Shown here: positions 17,841-26,449 of the stretch, in pieces
Layout: the number at the start of each line of letters is the position of its first letter
Numbering within the stretch: the first letter of the stretch is position 1
Assembly: GCF_027587205.1 (NCBI RefSeq)
Contig: NZ_JAPDOD010000002.1
Coordinates: 444,467 to 508,466 of the forward strand
DNA: 64,000 nt
Source of the DNA: Solirubrobacter ginsenosidimutans
GTDB taxonomy: Bacteria > Actinomycetota > Thermoleophilia > Solirubrobacterales > Solirubrobacteraceae
Direction of reading: 5' to 3'
The notes under the pieces: generated by a model
Told to the model about the DNA's origin: nothing
Seen by the model: only the letters and a program-made list of their open reading frames with translations
Databases searched by the model: none
Position numbers and translations under genes: made by a program

Positions 17841-19748
17841 ATGATCGCCATGCGCGCGCTCCGTGCCTCGGCTGCAGCGATCCTGGTCGCCATTGTGGTG
17901 TGGCCGGCGGCGAGTGTCGCCGGGGCGAGCGCGATCCCGACGGGCGTGCTCGACCAGAGCACCGGCGAGCATTGCTGCATCGCAGTCGGGGTCACCAATC
18001 ACGACACCGGCGCTGGATTTGTTCGTTCCGCCGCGGCCGAGACCTTCACCGCCGGGCTGGCCGGGTTCCTCGACACGGCGGAGTTGTACATCTACCAAGG
18101 ACAGGGCCTCGGCGGTCGCTACCGGGTCCAGCTCACGGGGGTCGCTGCCGACGGCACGCCCGACGAGCAGCCACTGGCCACCGCCGTCCTCGACGGCTGC
18201 CGGGAGGGGCGCCTCACGTCGGACCCGCCGTCGCGTGTGGTCTTCAGCCCGGCGCCGGCGATCCTCGCCGGCCATCAGTATGCGCTCGTCGTCGAATACG
18301 CGCCCGGCACGACAGGGGAACGCGCAGCGCTGTGGAGCGGCGGGGCCATGGACCTGCCGAACGGCTTCCCCTGGGCCAAGGACCGGACCGCCATGAGTCC
18401 GGTGTGGAGATCAGTGTGGGCGGGCAAGCCGCTGTCGCTGTTCACGTACGTGTCGGCCGTCCAACCGCCAGCGCTCGCCGGCGAACCCACGACGGTGACC
18501 GTGTCGCCCACGACCACACCGATCAGGCGCCTCGAAGACGTCGTGTTCGAGGCGCGCGTCGCCGCCCGTCCCGGACGCGTGCCGACGGGCAGCGTGACCT
18601 TCACCGTCGACGGCACGGTCCAGCCGTCGGTCGCCCTCGACGCTGCCGGCACCGCCCGCCAGGATGCGCGGTTCACGAACTCCGGGCCGCACACCGTGAC
18701 GGCCGCTTACTGCCCGGCGGCGGACCTTGCCTTCGTCAGCAGCGAGGCGACGTCGAGCTTCTCCGTCAGTGACAGCCGCTGGCGGACGCGGACGGCGCTC
18801 GCGGCCGAGCCGAATCCGTCGGTCGCGTGGGAGCCCGTCACTTTCGAGGCGACCGTCGCCAACGCCGAGACGGGTGCTCCGGGCCTTGTCGGCCAGGTCC
18901 AGTTCACCGAGGACGATGGGACGCCGATCGGTCCCCCTATGGTCCTCGATGGCGACGGCAAGGCGAAGCTGGTCGCCGAGGCCGGCGCCGGGACCTACAC
19001 CGTGCGGGCGCACTACTTCGGCGACACACTGCACGACGCGAGCACAGCGGCTCTGGTCCAGCGCATCGACCGCGCCGCCACGACGACCACGTTGACCGGC
19101 GCGTCCGGCGTCATCCAGGCCGGCCGCCCCGTCACGATCGGCGTCCTCGTAGAGTCTGAGGCCCGCAGCGACGGCATCCCATCGGGAACCGTGCAGCTGT
19201 CCGCCGACGGGGCGCAGATCGGGGTGCCGGAGCGGCTGGACGAGGACGGCGTCGCCTTACTGACGGTGACGCCCTCAGCGCCTGGCACGCCCACGATCGT
19301 GGTGCGCTACGGCGGCGACGAGGACTACCTGCCGAGCGAGGCCCAGCGGGTCCAGCCGGTGCTCGCACCCACGGTGCCCGCGGCGCCCGTGGCGACGCCC
19401 AGGCCTGTGCCACGGCCCGCGTCGTTGACGCGTGCCGACGTCCTCAAGGCGCTGCGGATCGCGCGCACGGTGCCGGTCCCGCGCCGTGGCGCCTTCGCGC
19501 TAGGCGCGCTGCAGTCGACGCGCGTACGATCGGTCATCGCGGACATCACCGCCCGTCGCGGAGCCCGCAAGGTGCTGGTGGCCCAGGCGCGGTCGACCGG
19601 CACGACCGTCAAGGCGCGCCTCACCGCGGCAGGACGGCGGCTACTCGCGCCCGGCAAGCGGGTCACCGTCCAAGTCGCGCTGACGGTCGTCGACGACACG
19701 GACCACACGCTGAGCGTGACGCTCACGAGAACCCTGCGCCGGCGCTGA
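17841..19748 (+). CDS. Secreted multi-Ig-like surface protein
   Basis: A 635-residue exported protein with a signal peptide (residues 1-30, ending around VAGASA). A jelly-roll-like N-terminal domain (ETFTAGLAGFLDTAELYIYQG...) is followed by three consecutive Ig-like repeats of about 95 residues (each with a PxGxVxFxxDG core: PTGSVTFTVDGT, LVGQVQFTEDDGT, PSGTVQLSADGA), a Pro-rich linker and a C-terminal basic module similar to that ending the preceding gene. It is probably cotranscribed with the FG-GAP gene (57-bp gap) and likewise acts at the cell surface. ATG 17841 or the next ATG (17850) are both possible starts. Confidence 0.8.
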   Translation: MIAMRALRASAAAILVAIVVWPAASVAGASAIPTGVLDQSTGEHCCIAVGVTNHDTGAGFVRSAAAETFTAGLAGFLDTAELYIYQGQGLGGRYRVQLTGVAADGTPDEQPLATAVLDGCREGRLTSDPPSRVVFSPAPAILAGHQYALVVEYAPGTTGERAALWSGGAMDLPNGFPWAKDRTAMSPVWRSVWAGKPLSLFTYVSAVQPPALAGEPTTVTVSPTTTPIRRLEDVVFEARVAARPGRVPTGSVTFTVDGTVQPSVALDAAGTARQDARFTNSGPHTVTAAYCPAADLAFVSSEATSSFSVSDSRWRTRTALAAEPNPSVAWEPVTFEATVANAETGAPGLVGQVQFTEDDGTPIGPPMVLDGDGKAKLVAEAGAGTYTVRAHYFGDTLHDASTAALVQRIDRAATTTTLTGASGVIQAGRPVTIGVLVESEARSDGIPSGTVQLSADGAQIGVPERLDEDGVALLTVTPSAPGTPTIVVRYGGDEDYLPSEAQRVQPVLAPTVPAAPVATPRPVPRPASLTRADVLKALRIARTVPVPRRGAFALGALQSTRVRSVIADITARRGARKVLVAQARSTGTTVKARLTAAGRRLLAPGKRVTVQVALTVVDDTDHTLSVTLTRTLRRR

Positions 19749-20171
19749 CCGCCCGCAGCCTCAGGCGCGGTCCAACGACGCGTCCAACTCGCTGCGGCCC
19801 GCGCGGGCGCGGAGCTCGGCACACGACGGAGTTCGAGCTGGAATACACGCTCGTCACGTGGACCTGGTGGTGGCACGACCCGGGGAAGATCGTCTCTCCC
19901 ACTTCCTCCGACGCTGCGCCAACGCCTCCGGCCAGAAGTCCAGGGCGCGTGAGCCGCCAGATTCGGGACCTGGCAACACCGCCGCTAGTGCTGCTTGTCG
20001 ACGCTTGCGCCACTCTGCAGCGCGGGACGGCGATTCGGCGAGCGGCCGCTGCAAGTCCGCAGACACGCGCAAAGTTTCACGGCCTCCGTCACGAGCGCCC
20101 GGCCGGTTGGCGTGCGCGATAACGGCGACTAGGTGAACGCCGTGTCCGCGGGTCGGCGGTGGACGTGGCGT
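19749..20171. other. 423-bp gene-poor interval
   Basis: I find no gene with recognisable homology here. A short plus-strand stretch near 20070-20090 encodes FHGLRHE, faintly like box II of tyrosine recombinases, but nothing around it supports an integrase. Confidence 0.5.
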
Positions 20172-21047
20172 TCATGACTCGTCTCCGAGACGGACGATGA
20201 GAACCAGCTCCTTGGTGCCGCGGACGATCTTGATGGCGATATCGCTGTCGGTCGCCGCGTCGAGCGCCGCGTAGAGCAGGTCGGGTTCGCTGACCGCCGC
20301 TTCGTCTATGGCGACGATCACGTCGCCGCGAGCGACGCCTGCGCGATCGGCGCGACTGCCGGACTCGACGGCTTGGATCAGCAGACCGTCGATCGGCTCG
20401 AGGCCGACCGCGGCGCGCAGACGGCGCGCTTGCCGGGCACCGACGAGCGCGACTCCGAGTCGCGGCGGCGCCGTGGCGCGCCCGGACGCCAACGTCGTGG
20501 CCCGGTCGCGGAGGACCGCGGCGGGCCAGGCGACGATCAGACCGCCGTCTCGGCGGATGGCGTTGAGCCCGACGATCCGGCCGTCCGCGTCGACGAGCGG
20601 TCCGCCGCCCGATCCTCGCGGAAGCGGGGCGGTGTGCTCGATCACGCCCTCGATCAAGCGTCCGGAAGGTCCGCGCAATCCGCTCGGCGCTCGCGAGACG
20701 GTGCCGGGGGTGACGCGGAGGCCGCGGCCGAAGGGATCGGCGAGGGCGTAGATCTCTGACCCGATCGTGACGTCTTCGCCGGTCGCCCACTCGATCGGTT
20801 CGGGAAGCTCAGGGCCCTCGAGCGTGAGGACTGCGAGGTCGACCGTCGGATCGACGCCGGTCACACGAGCCGCTCGATCGGACTCGCCGACACGGACGGT
20901 CAACTCGTCCTTGCGGATGTTGCGGGCGAGCGTGACCGCGACGCCTGGCGCAACGATCACGCCCGACCCGCCGCGCGAGCCGGAGCGAAGACCGATGACG
21001 GCCGGGCCGACCTGGCGTGCGATCGTCGCAGTGGTGGAAGGGGACAC
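20172..21047 (-). CDS. HtrA/DegP-like PDZ protein with degenerate protease triad
   Basis: A 291-residue protein with a chymotrypsin-like domain (1-185) and one PDZ domain (about 195-285, LGVALVG...GLLIQAVESGSRADRAGV). The HtrA landmarks are present: DLAVL (catalytic-position Asp70), GSEIYALADPFG and GGPLVDADGRIVGLN. However, the His position reads TLARN (Asn43 in place of His) and the nucleophile motif GNSGGP reads GSGGGP (Gly147 in place of Ser). No signal peptide or membrane segment is visible, so it is cytosolic. I infer a non-proteolytic, peptide-binding pseudo-protease. It is divergent from an HxlR gene, with 61 bp between starts. Confidence 0.85.
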   Translation of the reverse strand: MSPSTTATIARQVGPAVIGLRSGSRGGSGVIVAPGVAVTLARNIRKDELTVRVGESDRAARVTGVDPTVDLAVLTLEGPELPEPIEWATGEDVTIGSEIYALADPFGRGLRVTPGTVSRAPSGLRGPSGRLIEGVIEHTAPLPRGSGGGPLVDADGRIVGLNAIRRDGGLIVAWPAAVLRDRATTLASGRATAPPRLGVALVGARQARRLRAAVGLEPIDGLLIQAVESGSRADRAGVARGDVIVAIDEAAVSEPDLLYAALDAATDSDIAIKIVRGTKELVLIVRLGDES

Positions 21048-21060
21048 GGACTCTCCTAAC

Positions 21061-21090
21061 TTGTGACTTGCAAGCGACTATACACAGGCG
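21061..21090. promoter_or_regulatory. Candidate HxlR operator/promoter
   Basis: The 61 bp between the pseudo-HtrA and HxlR starts contain the perfect 8-bp palindrome CTTGCAAG (21067-21074), preceded by a related half-site (CTTGTGA), with a -10-like TATACA at about 21080-21085 facing the HxlR gene. Such short, AT-richer dyads are typical HxlR targets. The assignment is by position only. Confidence 0.4.
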
Positions 21091-21108
21091 AATCCGTAAG
21101 CTGGTGAC

Positions 21109-21561
21109 ATGCCGTTCGTGCCCCTAGAGGCCCTCGATCGGGCCGCGCGTTTGGTCGGCGACCGCTGGTCGTTGCTCGTGCTCGGAGCGCTGCTCGACGG
21201 CGACCGGCGCTACGGCGATCTGCTCGAGCAGATCGAGGGGATCTCGACCAACGTCCTGGCCCAGCGCCTCGCCGGGCTCGAGGCCGCGCATCTCGTCATC
21301 GCTGAGCCCTACAGCCGACGGCCGCCACGGATGCGCTACTCGCTGACGGCCGACGGCCGCGGGCTCACGGCCGCGCTCGCGGCGCTGTCTGCGTGGGGCG
21401 CAGAGCGCGCAGGAGACGAGGAGGAGGTCAGACTTCGCCACGTCTTCTGTGGGACACCGCTTGAGGCACGTTGGCGATGCCCAACCTGCGACATCGACGT
21501 CGATCTCCAGGCGGCCACACCCGAGGCGACCATCGACGACACGGTCACCTTCAACGCCTGA
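21109..21561 (+). CDS. HxlR-family transcriptional regulator
   Basis: A 150-residue winged-helix HxlR regulator. AARLVGDRWSLLVLGALLDG is the N-terminal signature, GISTNVLAQRLAGLEAAHLV the recognition helix and RRPPRMRYSLTADGRGL the wing. The C-terminus has CGTPLEARWRCPTCDIDVD with three Cys that could bind metal or sense oxidants. It probably regulates itself and the divergent pseudo-protease; its downstream neighbour is a dead SDR gene that may once have been the target. Confidence 0.9.
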   Translation: MPFVPLEALDRAARLVGDRWSLLVLGALLDGDRRYGDLLEQIEGISTNVLAQRLAGLEAAHLVIAEPYSRRPPRMRYSLTADGRGLTAALAALSAWGAERAGDEEEVRLRHVFCGTPLEARWRCPTCDIDVDLQAATPEATIDDTVTFNA

Positions 21562-21567
21562 CCATGC

Positions 21568-22042
21568 TCGCCGGAGCAGGTTGCCTTCGCCGAACCCAAG
21601 CATGGCGGGCTCGACGCGATGATCGCCGCGGCGTGGGTGATCGCCGGGGGCGTGCCGCTATGGCAGATGCCACGTGAGCAGGAGGATGCGGTGCTCGAGG
21701 TCGACCTGCGCGCCGTGCTGACGGCGGCTCGCGTCGCGGTGCCGGCGCTGCTGCGCCGCCCGCTGCCGCGAGACGCGCGCTTCATCGCGGTCGCTTCGAC
21801 CGCGGCGGCGCGCGCTCTCCCGATGCTTGCGGCCTACACCGCCGCCAAGGCGGAGCGCGCTGCCCGACGAGAGCGCCCGCCTCTACGGCCTCGACACCCC
21901 CGAGGCGTTCGCGGTCCAAGAGCCGCTCGAGCGGATGCTCGAACCCCGCGAGGTGGCGGCGATGATCGCCTGGCTGGCCGGACCGCCCGGCAGCGACGTG
22001 ACGGGCGCTGCGCTGGCCGGTCGACGGGGATTGTCCGTGTGA
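21568..22042 (+). pseudogene. Degraded mycofactocin-type SDR oxidoreductase
   Basis: Pieces of a short-chain dehydrogenase lie in two frames. Frame 1 (about 21568-21860) encodes FAEPKHGGLDAMIAAAWVIA, the VDLRAVLTAARVAVPALL helix and FIAVASTAAARALPMLAAYT followed by AAKA (active-site strand and YxxxK). Frame 2 (about 21860-22042) encodes DESARLYGLDTPEAFAVQEP through EPREVAAMIAWLAGPPGSDV to the stop. The N-terminal cofactor-binding half-turn (GxxxGxG) is absent and about 40 residues after the active-site Lys are missing. The terminal VDGG motif also reads out of frame. The sequence style is that of the mycofactocin-coupled SDR group. Confidence 0.7.
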
Positions 22043-22066
22043 GGGTTGGGCAGACGAGCAGGAGTA

Positions 22067-22246
22067 TCAGTGCGGTTGGTTCGGCTGCGTGAGTTCGTCG
22101 AGGCGCGAGAGGAATAGCTTGAGGGTGGGCGAGGTGTTTGACTTGCTGTAGCCGACGGCCAGCTCGATGGTCGGTGGCTCGCCTTCGAGTGGCCGGTTCA
22201 CGACGGACGTGGGCAGCAGGTTTTTGGCGTAACGGGCCAGGCCGGG
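22067..22246 (-). pseudogene. C-terminal remnant of a LysR-type regulator
   Basis: The minus strand encodes about 57 residues (NLLPTSVVNRPLEGEPPTIE, then LAVGYSKSNTSP...LKLFLSRLDEL) matching the end of LysR effector-binding domains (VVxRPLxGxxPTIxLxLxYxKxNxSP). Upstream the similarity ends abruptly and no DNA-binding domain is present. It lies just after the SDR remnant, so a small SDR/LysR locus has decayed here. Confidence 0.55.
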
Positions 22247-22652
22247 CCGGACTCGACCGAGGCGGCGGGGTTGCTCGCCGCGGCGATCATCGCCGGCATC
22301 TACAACGCCCGGGTCCACGAGGCGCACCAGAAGGTGCTAGAGGGCGAGAGCGAGGGTCGACGCGATCCAGGCCGACATTGCCCAGATCGGGATCGACAAG
22401 GCGTTCGCGTCGTGTGCGGCGGAGGCTACCAGCGGCAATTCACGGGCGATCGGACGACCTGGCAGGCGCGCCGGGAGAGCCTCAACTCGATGGCGGGCAG
22501 GCCCAACGTCTGGGCACGTGAGGAGCCGGCGATCGTCTCCGCCGTCGGCCTCGACGCTGGGTCATCGCCGCGGGTGGGGCAGTTTGAGACGCACGCCGTC
22601 GTGTGTCGCGTCAGGCGAGCGTGGGATCCGCCGAGCCCAGCATCGATTGTCG
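22247..22652. other. Decayed sequence without a recognisable gene
   Basis: Short runs of plausible protein appear in different plus-strand frames (LLAAAIIAGIYNARVHEAHQ near 22270-22330, then IAQIGIDKAFASCAAEAT near 22377-22430), as expected for a frameshifted relic. I cannot assign a family. Confidence 0.4.
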
Positions 22653-23009
22653 TCATCGCAGGTTCCCGTGTTCGCGCATCGCTGATGCGCGGTCACGCCT
22701 GCAATGACCACAGCGGTAGCCGACGACGTTGGCGAAACCGTCGTCTCGACAGTCCCAAACGTAGCCAAGCAGTCGCACCATCTCGTCGTAGTCGACGTCG
22801 CTGTGCTCTGGAAACCGCCGCCTGAAGCAGGTAAGCAGCTGCGCGTCGGTCAGCAGGGCGCAATGGAGGTTCCGCGTGACGTCGTCAAAGGCGGGATCGG
22901 GGCCGCCGGCAACAGTCCACGGCCCCCACCGACCGTCTTCAGCGACGAGCGTGGGACGACGCGCGTAGGGCACGCACATAGCTAAGGGATACTTGATCTC
23001 CAAAGACAA
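22653..23009 (-). CDS. Small hypothetical protein with Cys pair
   Basis: A 118-residue open frame with ordinary protein composition: WGPWTVAGGPDPAFDDVTRN, LLTDAQLLTCFRRRFPEHSD and VVGYRCGHCRRDRASAMREH, the last a possible metal-binding CxxC. It starts at TTG 23009 or at an internal ATG 30 bp downstream. Codon use is less GC-biased than its neighbours (it includes TTA), which suggests recent arrival. I recognise no family, and it may be non-functional given the surrounding decay. Confidence 0.4.
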   Translation of the reverse strand: MSLEIKYPLAMCVPYARRPTLVAEDGRWGPWTVAGGPDPAFDDVTRNLHCALLTDAQLLTCFRRRFPEHSDVDYDEMVRLLGYVWDCRDDGFANVVGYRCGHCRRDRASAMREHGNLR

Positions 23010-23260
23010 CCGTAGCGGTAATCAATTCGTCGTAGTGTCATTGATTCGGGGCAACCCCCGCAATTCAGGTGCGATTCCTACACCCGCCGGCTCGGCTGCG
23101 CTGACTCTGGCTGCGACCGGCAGCGACCGGAGTTGCTGATCAGGACGGCTTTGCGATCGTGTTCCCGTACCCGGGGCGGCCCTCGGGGAACTCGCCGAGC
23201 AGGCACTCGACGAGGCTGGCGACGCTGACTTGCGTGGAGCGGCGTGCGGCTGGTCCGCGG

Positions 23261-24202
23261 TCAGTCGGAGACGCTTGGTGCGTCGTGGGCGGTTGCGGGC
23301 CATGGGGTGCTGGCCGGCTGCGTCGTGAGTTGTGCCGCGGTGGCGTCGAGGGCTTCGAGTGCTGGGAGCAGGAGGGGGTGTCTGCCGCCGGGTGGGAGCA
23401 GCGCGTAGACGTCGCGCGAGGGGGCGCTGCCGGCGATGGGGCGCAGTGCGAGGCCTGCGAAGGGCTCGGCGAGGAGTTGCGGGGCGAGCGTGACGGCTAG
23501 TCCTCGTGTGACGAGTGCTCGGATCGCGAGTTGGTCGTGTGTGATCGAGACCAGGTTGGGCTCAAAGCCGGCGGCGCGACAGGCGCGGACGATCAGCCCG
23601 TCGGTGGTGGCGGCGGTCCAGTCCTCGTCGCTGAGGTCCGCGAGCCGGACTTCCGCGCGTTGGGCGAGGCGGTGGTCTGGCGCGAGGGCGACCATGAGGT
23701 CCTCGCTCAGGAGCTCGCGGCGTTCGAGGTCGTCGGGCTGCTGGCGTGGCAGTGTGCTGTCCTGGAAGGCGAGCGCGATGTGCAGTTCGCCGGATCGCAC
23801 GCGCGCTGGGAGGTCGTCGGTGCCTTCGTCGACGGTGACCTTGGTGTCCGGGTAGCGCTCGCGCAGCTCGGCGATGGCGGCGGGGACGAGACCGGCAAGG
23901 GCGGTCGGGAACGCGCCGATGCGCAGTCGCGCGCGGTGGCCGTGCGCGGAGGCTGCGAGTTGCGTGCGGGCGAGCTGGAAGCGCTCGGCGATGGCGTCGG
24001 CGTGTGCGAGCAGGATCTGCCCATCGCGGGTGAGTCTGATGCCGCCGGGCTCACGCTTGAGCAACCGCGTCCCGAGCTCACGCTCCAGCGCGGCCACCTG
24101 GTTGGAGACCGACGGCTGAGAGAGCGAGAGCTCGCGCGCGGCGTTGGAGAAGGAGCGCTGGTGCGCCACGGCGCGGAATGTCAGGACGCGACGCGGATCC
24201 AT
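23261..24202 (-). CDS. LysR-type transcriptional regulator
   Basis: A 313-residue LysR regulator. The N-terminal winged helix (residues 1-60: LTFRAVAHQRSFSNAARELS, then LSQPSVSNQVAALERELG) is followed by the effector-binding domain starting near residue 92 (RIGAFPTALAGLVPAAIAEL). It is divergent from an aldo/keto reductase, its probable target. A dyad ATAG-N7-CTAT that satisfies the T-N11-A LysR rule lies at 24201-24215, overlapping its own start, consistent with autorepression. Confidence 0.93.
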   Translation of the reverse strand: MDPRRVLTFRAVAHQRSFSNAARELSLSQPSVSNQVAALERELGTRLLKREPGGIRLTRDGQILLAHADAIAERFQLARTQLAASAHGHRARLRIGAFPTALAGLVPAAIAELRERYPDTKVTVDEGTDDLPARVRSGELHIALAFQDSTLPRQQPDDLERRELLSEDLMVALAPDHRLAQRAEVRLADLSDEDWTAATTDGLIVRACRAAGFEPNLVSITHDQLAIRALVTRGLAVTLAPQLLAEPFAGLALRPIAGSAPSRDVYALLPPGGRHPLLLPALEALDATAAQLTTQPASTPWPATAHDAPSVSD

Positions 24203-24272
24203 AGCAACAGACTATAAGAGTACCGAAACGATCATTTGAAGCTATGGCGATTCGGGCGCAGACTTCGTCGCC

Positions 24273-25127
24273 ATGAGCACCGTTCGAAACATCGATCTCA
24301 ATGACGGAAACGCGATCCCCCAACTCGGCTTCGGGGTCTTTCAGATCGACCCCGATCACACCGCCGAGGCGGTGAGCGCCGCCCTGGACGTGGGCTACCG
24401 CCACATCGACACGGCCGAGATGTACGGCAACGAACGCGGCGTCGGCGACGCGGTGCGCGCCTCGGGGCTCGACCGCCGCGAGGTCTTTGTCACCAGCAAG
24501 CTCAACAACGCTTTCCATCGGCCCGATGACGCCCGCCGAGCGTTCGAGGAGACCCTCTCCGCGCTCGGTTTCGACTACGTCGACCTCTTCCTGATCCATT
24601 GGCCGCTGCCGACGCTGTACGACGGCGACTACGTGTCGACGTGGAAGACGCTCGAGGAGTTCCACCACGACGGCCGGGCGCGCTCGATCGGCGTCTCGAA
24701 CTTCGAGGTCGCCCACCTCCAGCGACTCGAGCGCGAGTGCGAGATCGTGCCGGCGGTCAACCAGATCGAGCTCCATCCCTACCTGCTCAACGACGACGTC
24801 CGCGCCTACGGCGAGACGCAGGGCATCGCCACCCAGGCGTGGTCGCCGATCGCGCAGGGCCAGGTGCTCGACGACCCTGTGATCACGCGGATCGCCAGCA
24901 GCCTCCAGCGATCGCCGGCGCAGGTTGTCCTGCGCTGGCACATCCAGCGCGGCAGCATCGTGTTCCCCAAGTCGACGACTCCGGCGCGGATCAAGGAGAA
25001 CTTCGAGATCTTCGACTTCTGGCTCACGGCCGCCGACATCGAAGCGATCGACCGGCTGGACCGAGGCGAGTCCGGGCGGACCGGTCCCCATCCCGACCGG
25101 TTCGCCCACGTCCCCGTCCCCGCGTGA
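24273..25127 (+). CDS. Aldo/keto reductase
   Basis: A 284-residue NADP(H)-dependent (alpha/beta)8-barrel aldo/keto reductase, close in style to 2,5-diketo-D-gluconate reductases (AKR5). The catalytic tetrad is visible: Asp46 and Tyr51 in HIDTAEMYGNE, Lys76 in TSKL and His109 in LIHWP. The cofactor loop is FPKSTTPARIKEN near residue 235. The physiological carbonyl substrate is not evident. It is divergent from the LysR gene with 70 bp between starts. Confidence 0.93.
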   Translation: MSTVRNIDLNDGNAIPQLGFGVFQIDPDHTAEAVSAALDVGYRHIDTAEMYGNERGVGDAVRASGLDRREVFVTSKLNNAFHRPDDARRAFEETLSALGFDYVDLFLIHWPLPTLYDGDYVSTWKTLEEFHHDGRARSIGVSNFEVAHLQRLERECEIVPAVNQIELHPYLLNDDVRAYGETQGIATQAWSPIAQGQVLDDPVITRIASSLQRSPAQVVLRWHIQRGSIVFPKSTTPARIKENFEIFDFWLTAADIEAIDRLDRGESGRTGPHPDRFAHVPVPA

Positions 25128-25151
25128 CACGCGCCAGCAGGTCCACGCCGA

Positions 25152-25781
25152 ATGTGTGAGCAGCACGTCACGACCCTCGCCGACGCGCGCGCCGACTTCC
25201 GCCGCGCGCGCCGAGGACACCTTCTCGCCCGCGCGCGCCGGCGACTCAGGCGCCGCCGGAGCCCGAGCCGGCCGCGACACCTCGCCGACGTCCGCGTGGT
25301 CTATTGGAACCCGGGGCGGCGGCAGGAAATCCCACTCGCGGCGATCGTCGGCACCGTCGAGGCCACGGCGGACTTCGACGCCGCCTTCAGGCCCGCCACT
25401 GATCGCGTGTCATCGCGTTGGCAGAGCGTCGCGCGCGCCTACCGCGCCGGTCGATCTCTCCCGCCGGTCGCCGTGATCGAGCGCTCAGACGGCTACTACG
25501 TCCTCGACGGGCGCCACCGCGTGTCGGTCGCCCGCGCGCTCGGTCACCGACATATCGACGCCTGGACCAGCCCGGCCCCGCCCGGCTCACACGCACCCCC
25601 ACCAGGATCCCCGACCACCCAGCAACGGGCCATGCCGGGTCTGTCTCATCGCCTCCGATCCGCGGTGACTCGCGCACTGCCTGCGAACCCGGGGAACCGC
25701 CATCGCGTGCACTTCTACGCCCGCGCCCACGGCCGTCCGTGTGTCTGCGAGGACCTGTGCTGTTGCTCGCCAAGCGCCTGA
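25152..25781 (+). CDS. ParB/sulfiredoxin-like domain protein
   Basis: A 209-residue protein whose middle (residues about 60-140) resembles the ParB/Srx nuclease-like fold: the strand IPLAAIVGTVEA, then LPPVAVIERSDGYYVLDGRH followed by RVSVARALGH (the conserved DGxHR motif). The N-terminus is strongly Arg-rich and the C-terminus ends in a Cys cluster (CVCEDLCCC). Family members bind nucleotides or DNA; here the role is unknown. It follows the AKR gene by 24 bp and may be cotranscribed. Confidence 0.65.
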   Translation: MCEQHVTTLADARADFRRARRGHLLARARRRLRRRRSPSRPRHLADVRVVYWNPGRRQEIPLAAIVGTVEATADFDAAFRPATDRVSSRWQSVARAYRAGRSLPPVAVIERSDGYYVLDGRHRVSVARALGHRHIDAWTSPAPPGSHAPPPGSPTTQQRAMPGLSHRLRSAVTRALPANPGNRHRVHFYARAHGRPCVCEDLCCCSPSA

Positions 25782-25917
25782 AACCAACTGCGGCGAGCGC
25801 AGGGTCGCGCCGGAGCCTGGCGTCGAGGTTGCGGTGCACGCGGACCAGGGGTTCGGAGCGGCTCCTGCCAACGCCCGCGTGAGAGAGCGTCAGCGCTCCG
25901 GCTCAGCGCTGCCTTGC

Positions 25918-26178
25918 TCAGGTCGCTCGCTGGACGTCGACGCGCGCCGGGCCGCTGCCGAGGGCGCGGTCCGATGTCATCTTCGCCATACGGACGGCCC
26001 GTTCCTCGGATTCCGCCTCGAACGTCATCTCGACCTGCATCCGGCCGATTCCGACATCCACCGCAGCGCCCGTGCCCGGAGCTGCGTCGTCCAGCCTTTG
26101 GCGCACACGATCTGTGGTCGCTTGCGTCGGAGGATCACCCACGAGCGGGAACTCCTGCGTGACGCGGAACAGGGCCAT
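25918..26178 (-). CDS. Small conserved-looking hypothetical protein
   Basis: An 86-residue protein (MALFRVTQEFPLVGDPPTQA..., VGIGRMQVEMTFEAESEERA, VRMAKMTSDRAL) with regular alternation suggesting a small alpha/beta ferredoxin-like fold. ATG 26178 is preceded by GGGGA at proper spacing. I know no family. The following 271 bp up to the adenine deaminase hold no gene that I recognise. Confidence 0.5.
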   Translation of the reverse strand: MALFRVTQEFPLVGDPPTQATTDRVRQRLDDAAPGTGAAVDVGIGRMQVEMTFEAESEERAVRMAKMTSDRALGSGPARVDVQRAT

Positions 26179-26428
26179 TCCCCGATTGTGCGCCCCATCT
26201 CGCCTTGGATGCAAGGACTCGGTCGCCGCTTTCCCCTGACAGGCGGGCGGCCTCCGCCGAGTGGCCCGCTACCAGGTCGTCGCCCTGATGCTTCAAGCCT
26301 CAAGCGACGCCGAACGGGCCTACGCACCCTTGCGGAGCCGAAGCGCCACAGCACCTGCGGCCGGATGCGCGCGAGGCGTCTTCGCCGGGCGTGCGCGGCA
26401 GGGATGACCCTTTTCAGCGCGCCCCAGC

Positions 26429-26444
26429 GGTGGTTTACTCGCGC
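26429..26444 (+). repeat. 16-bp element shared with the upstream region of the PAS kinase (copy 1)
   Basis: The sequence CGGTGGTTTACTCGCG occurs here, 5 bp before the adenine deaminase start, and again at 29793-29808, 5 bp before the PAS kinase start. The identical spacing suggests a promoter or translational element common to the two genes. Confidence 0.5.
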
Positions 26445-26449
26445 GTGCG

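Noticed and set aside
20060..20110. FHGLRHE-like box II of a tyrosine recombinase
   Set aside because: No other recombinase motif or adequate frame around it; too short to support.
22271..22825. 184-codon plus-strand open frame
   Set aside because: Composition turns to Arg/Ser shadow after about 25 residues and it overlaps the better minus-strand frame; treated as decayed sequence.
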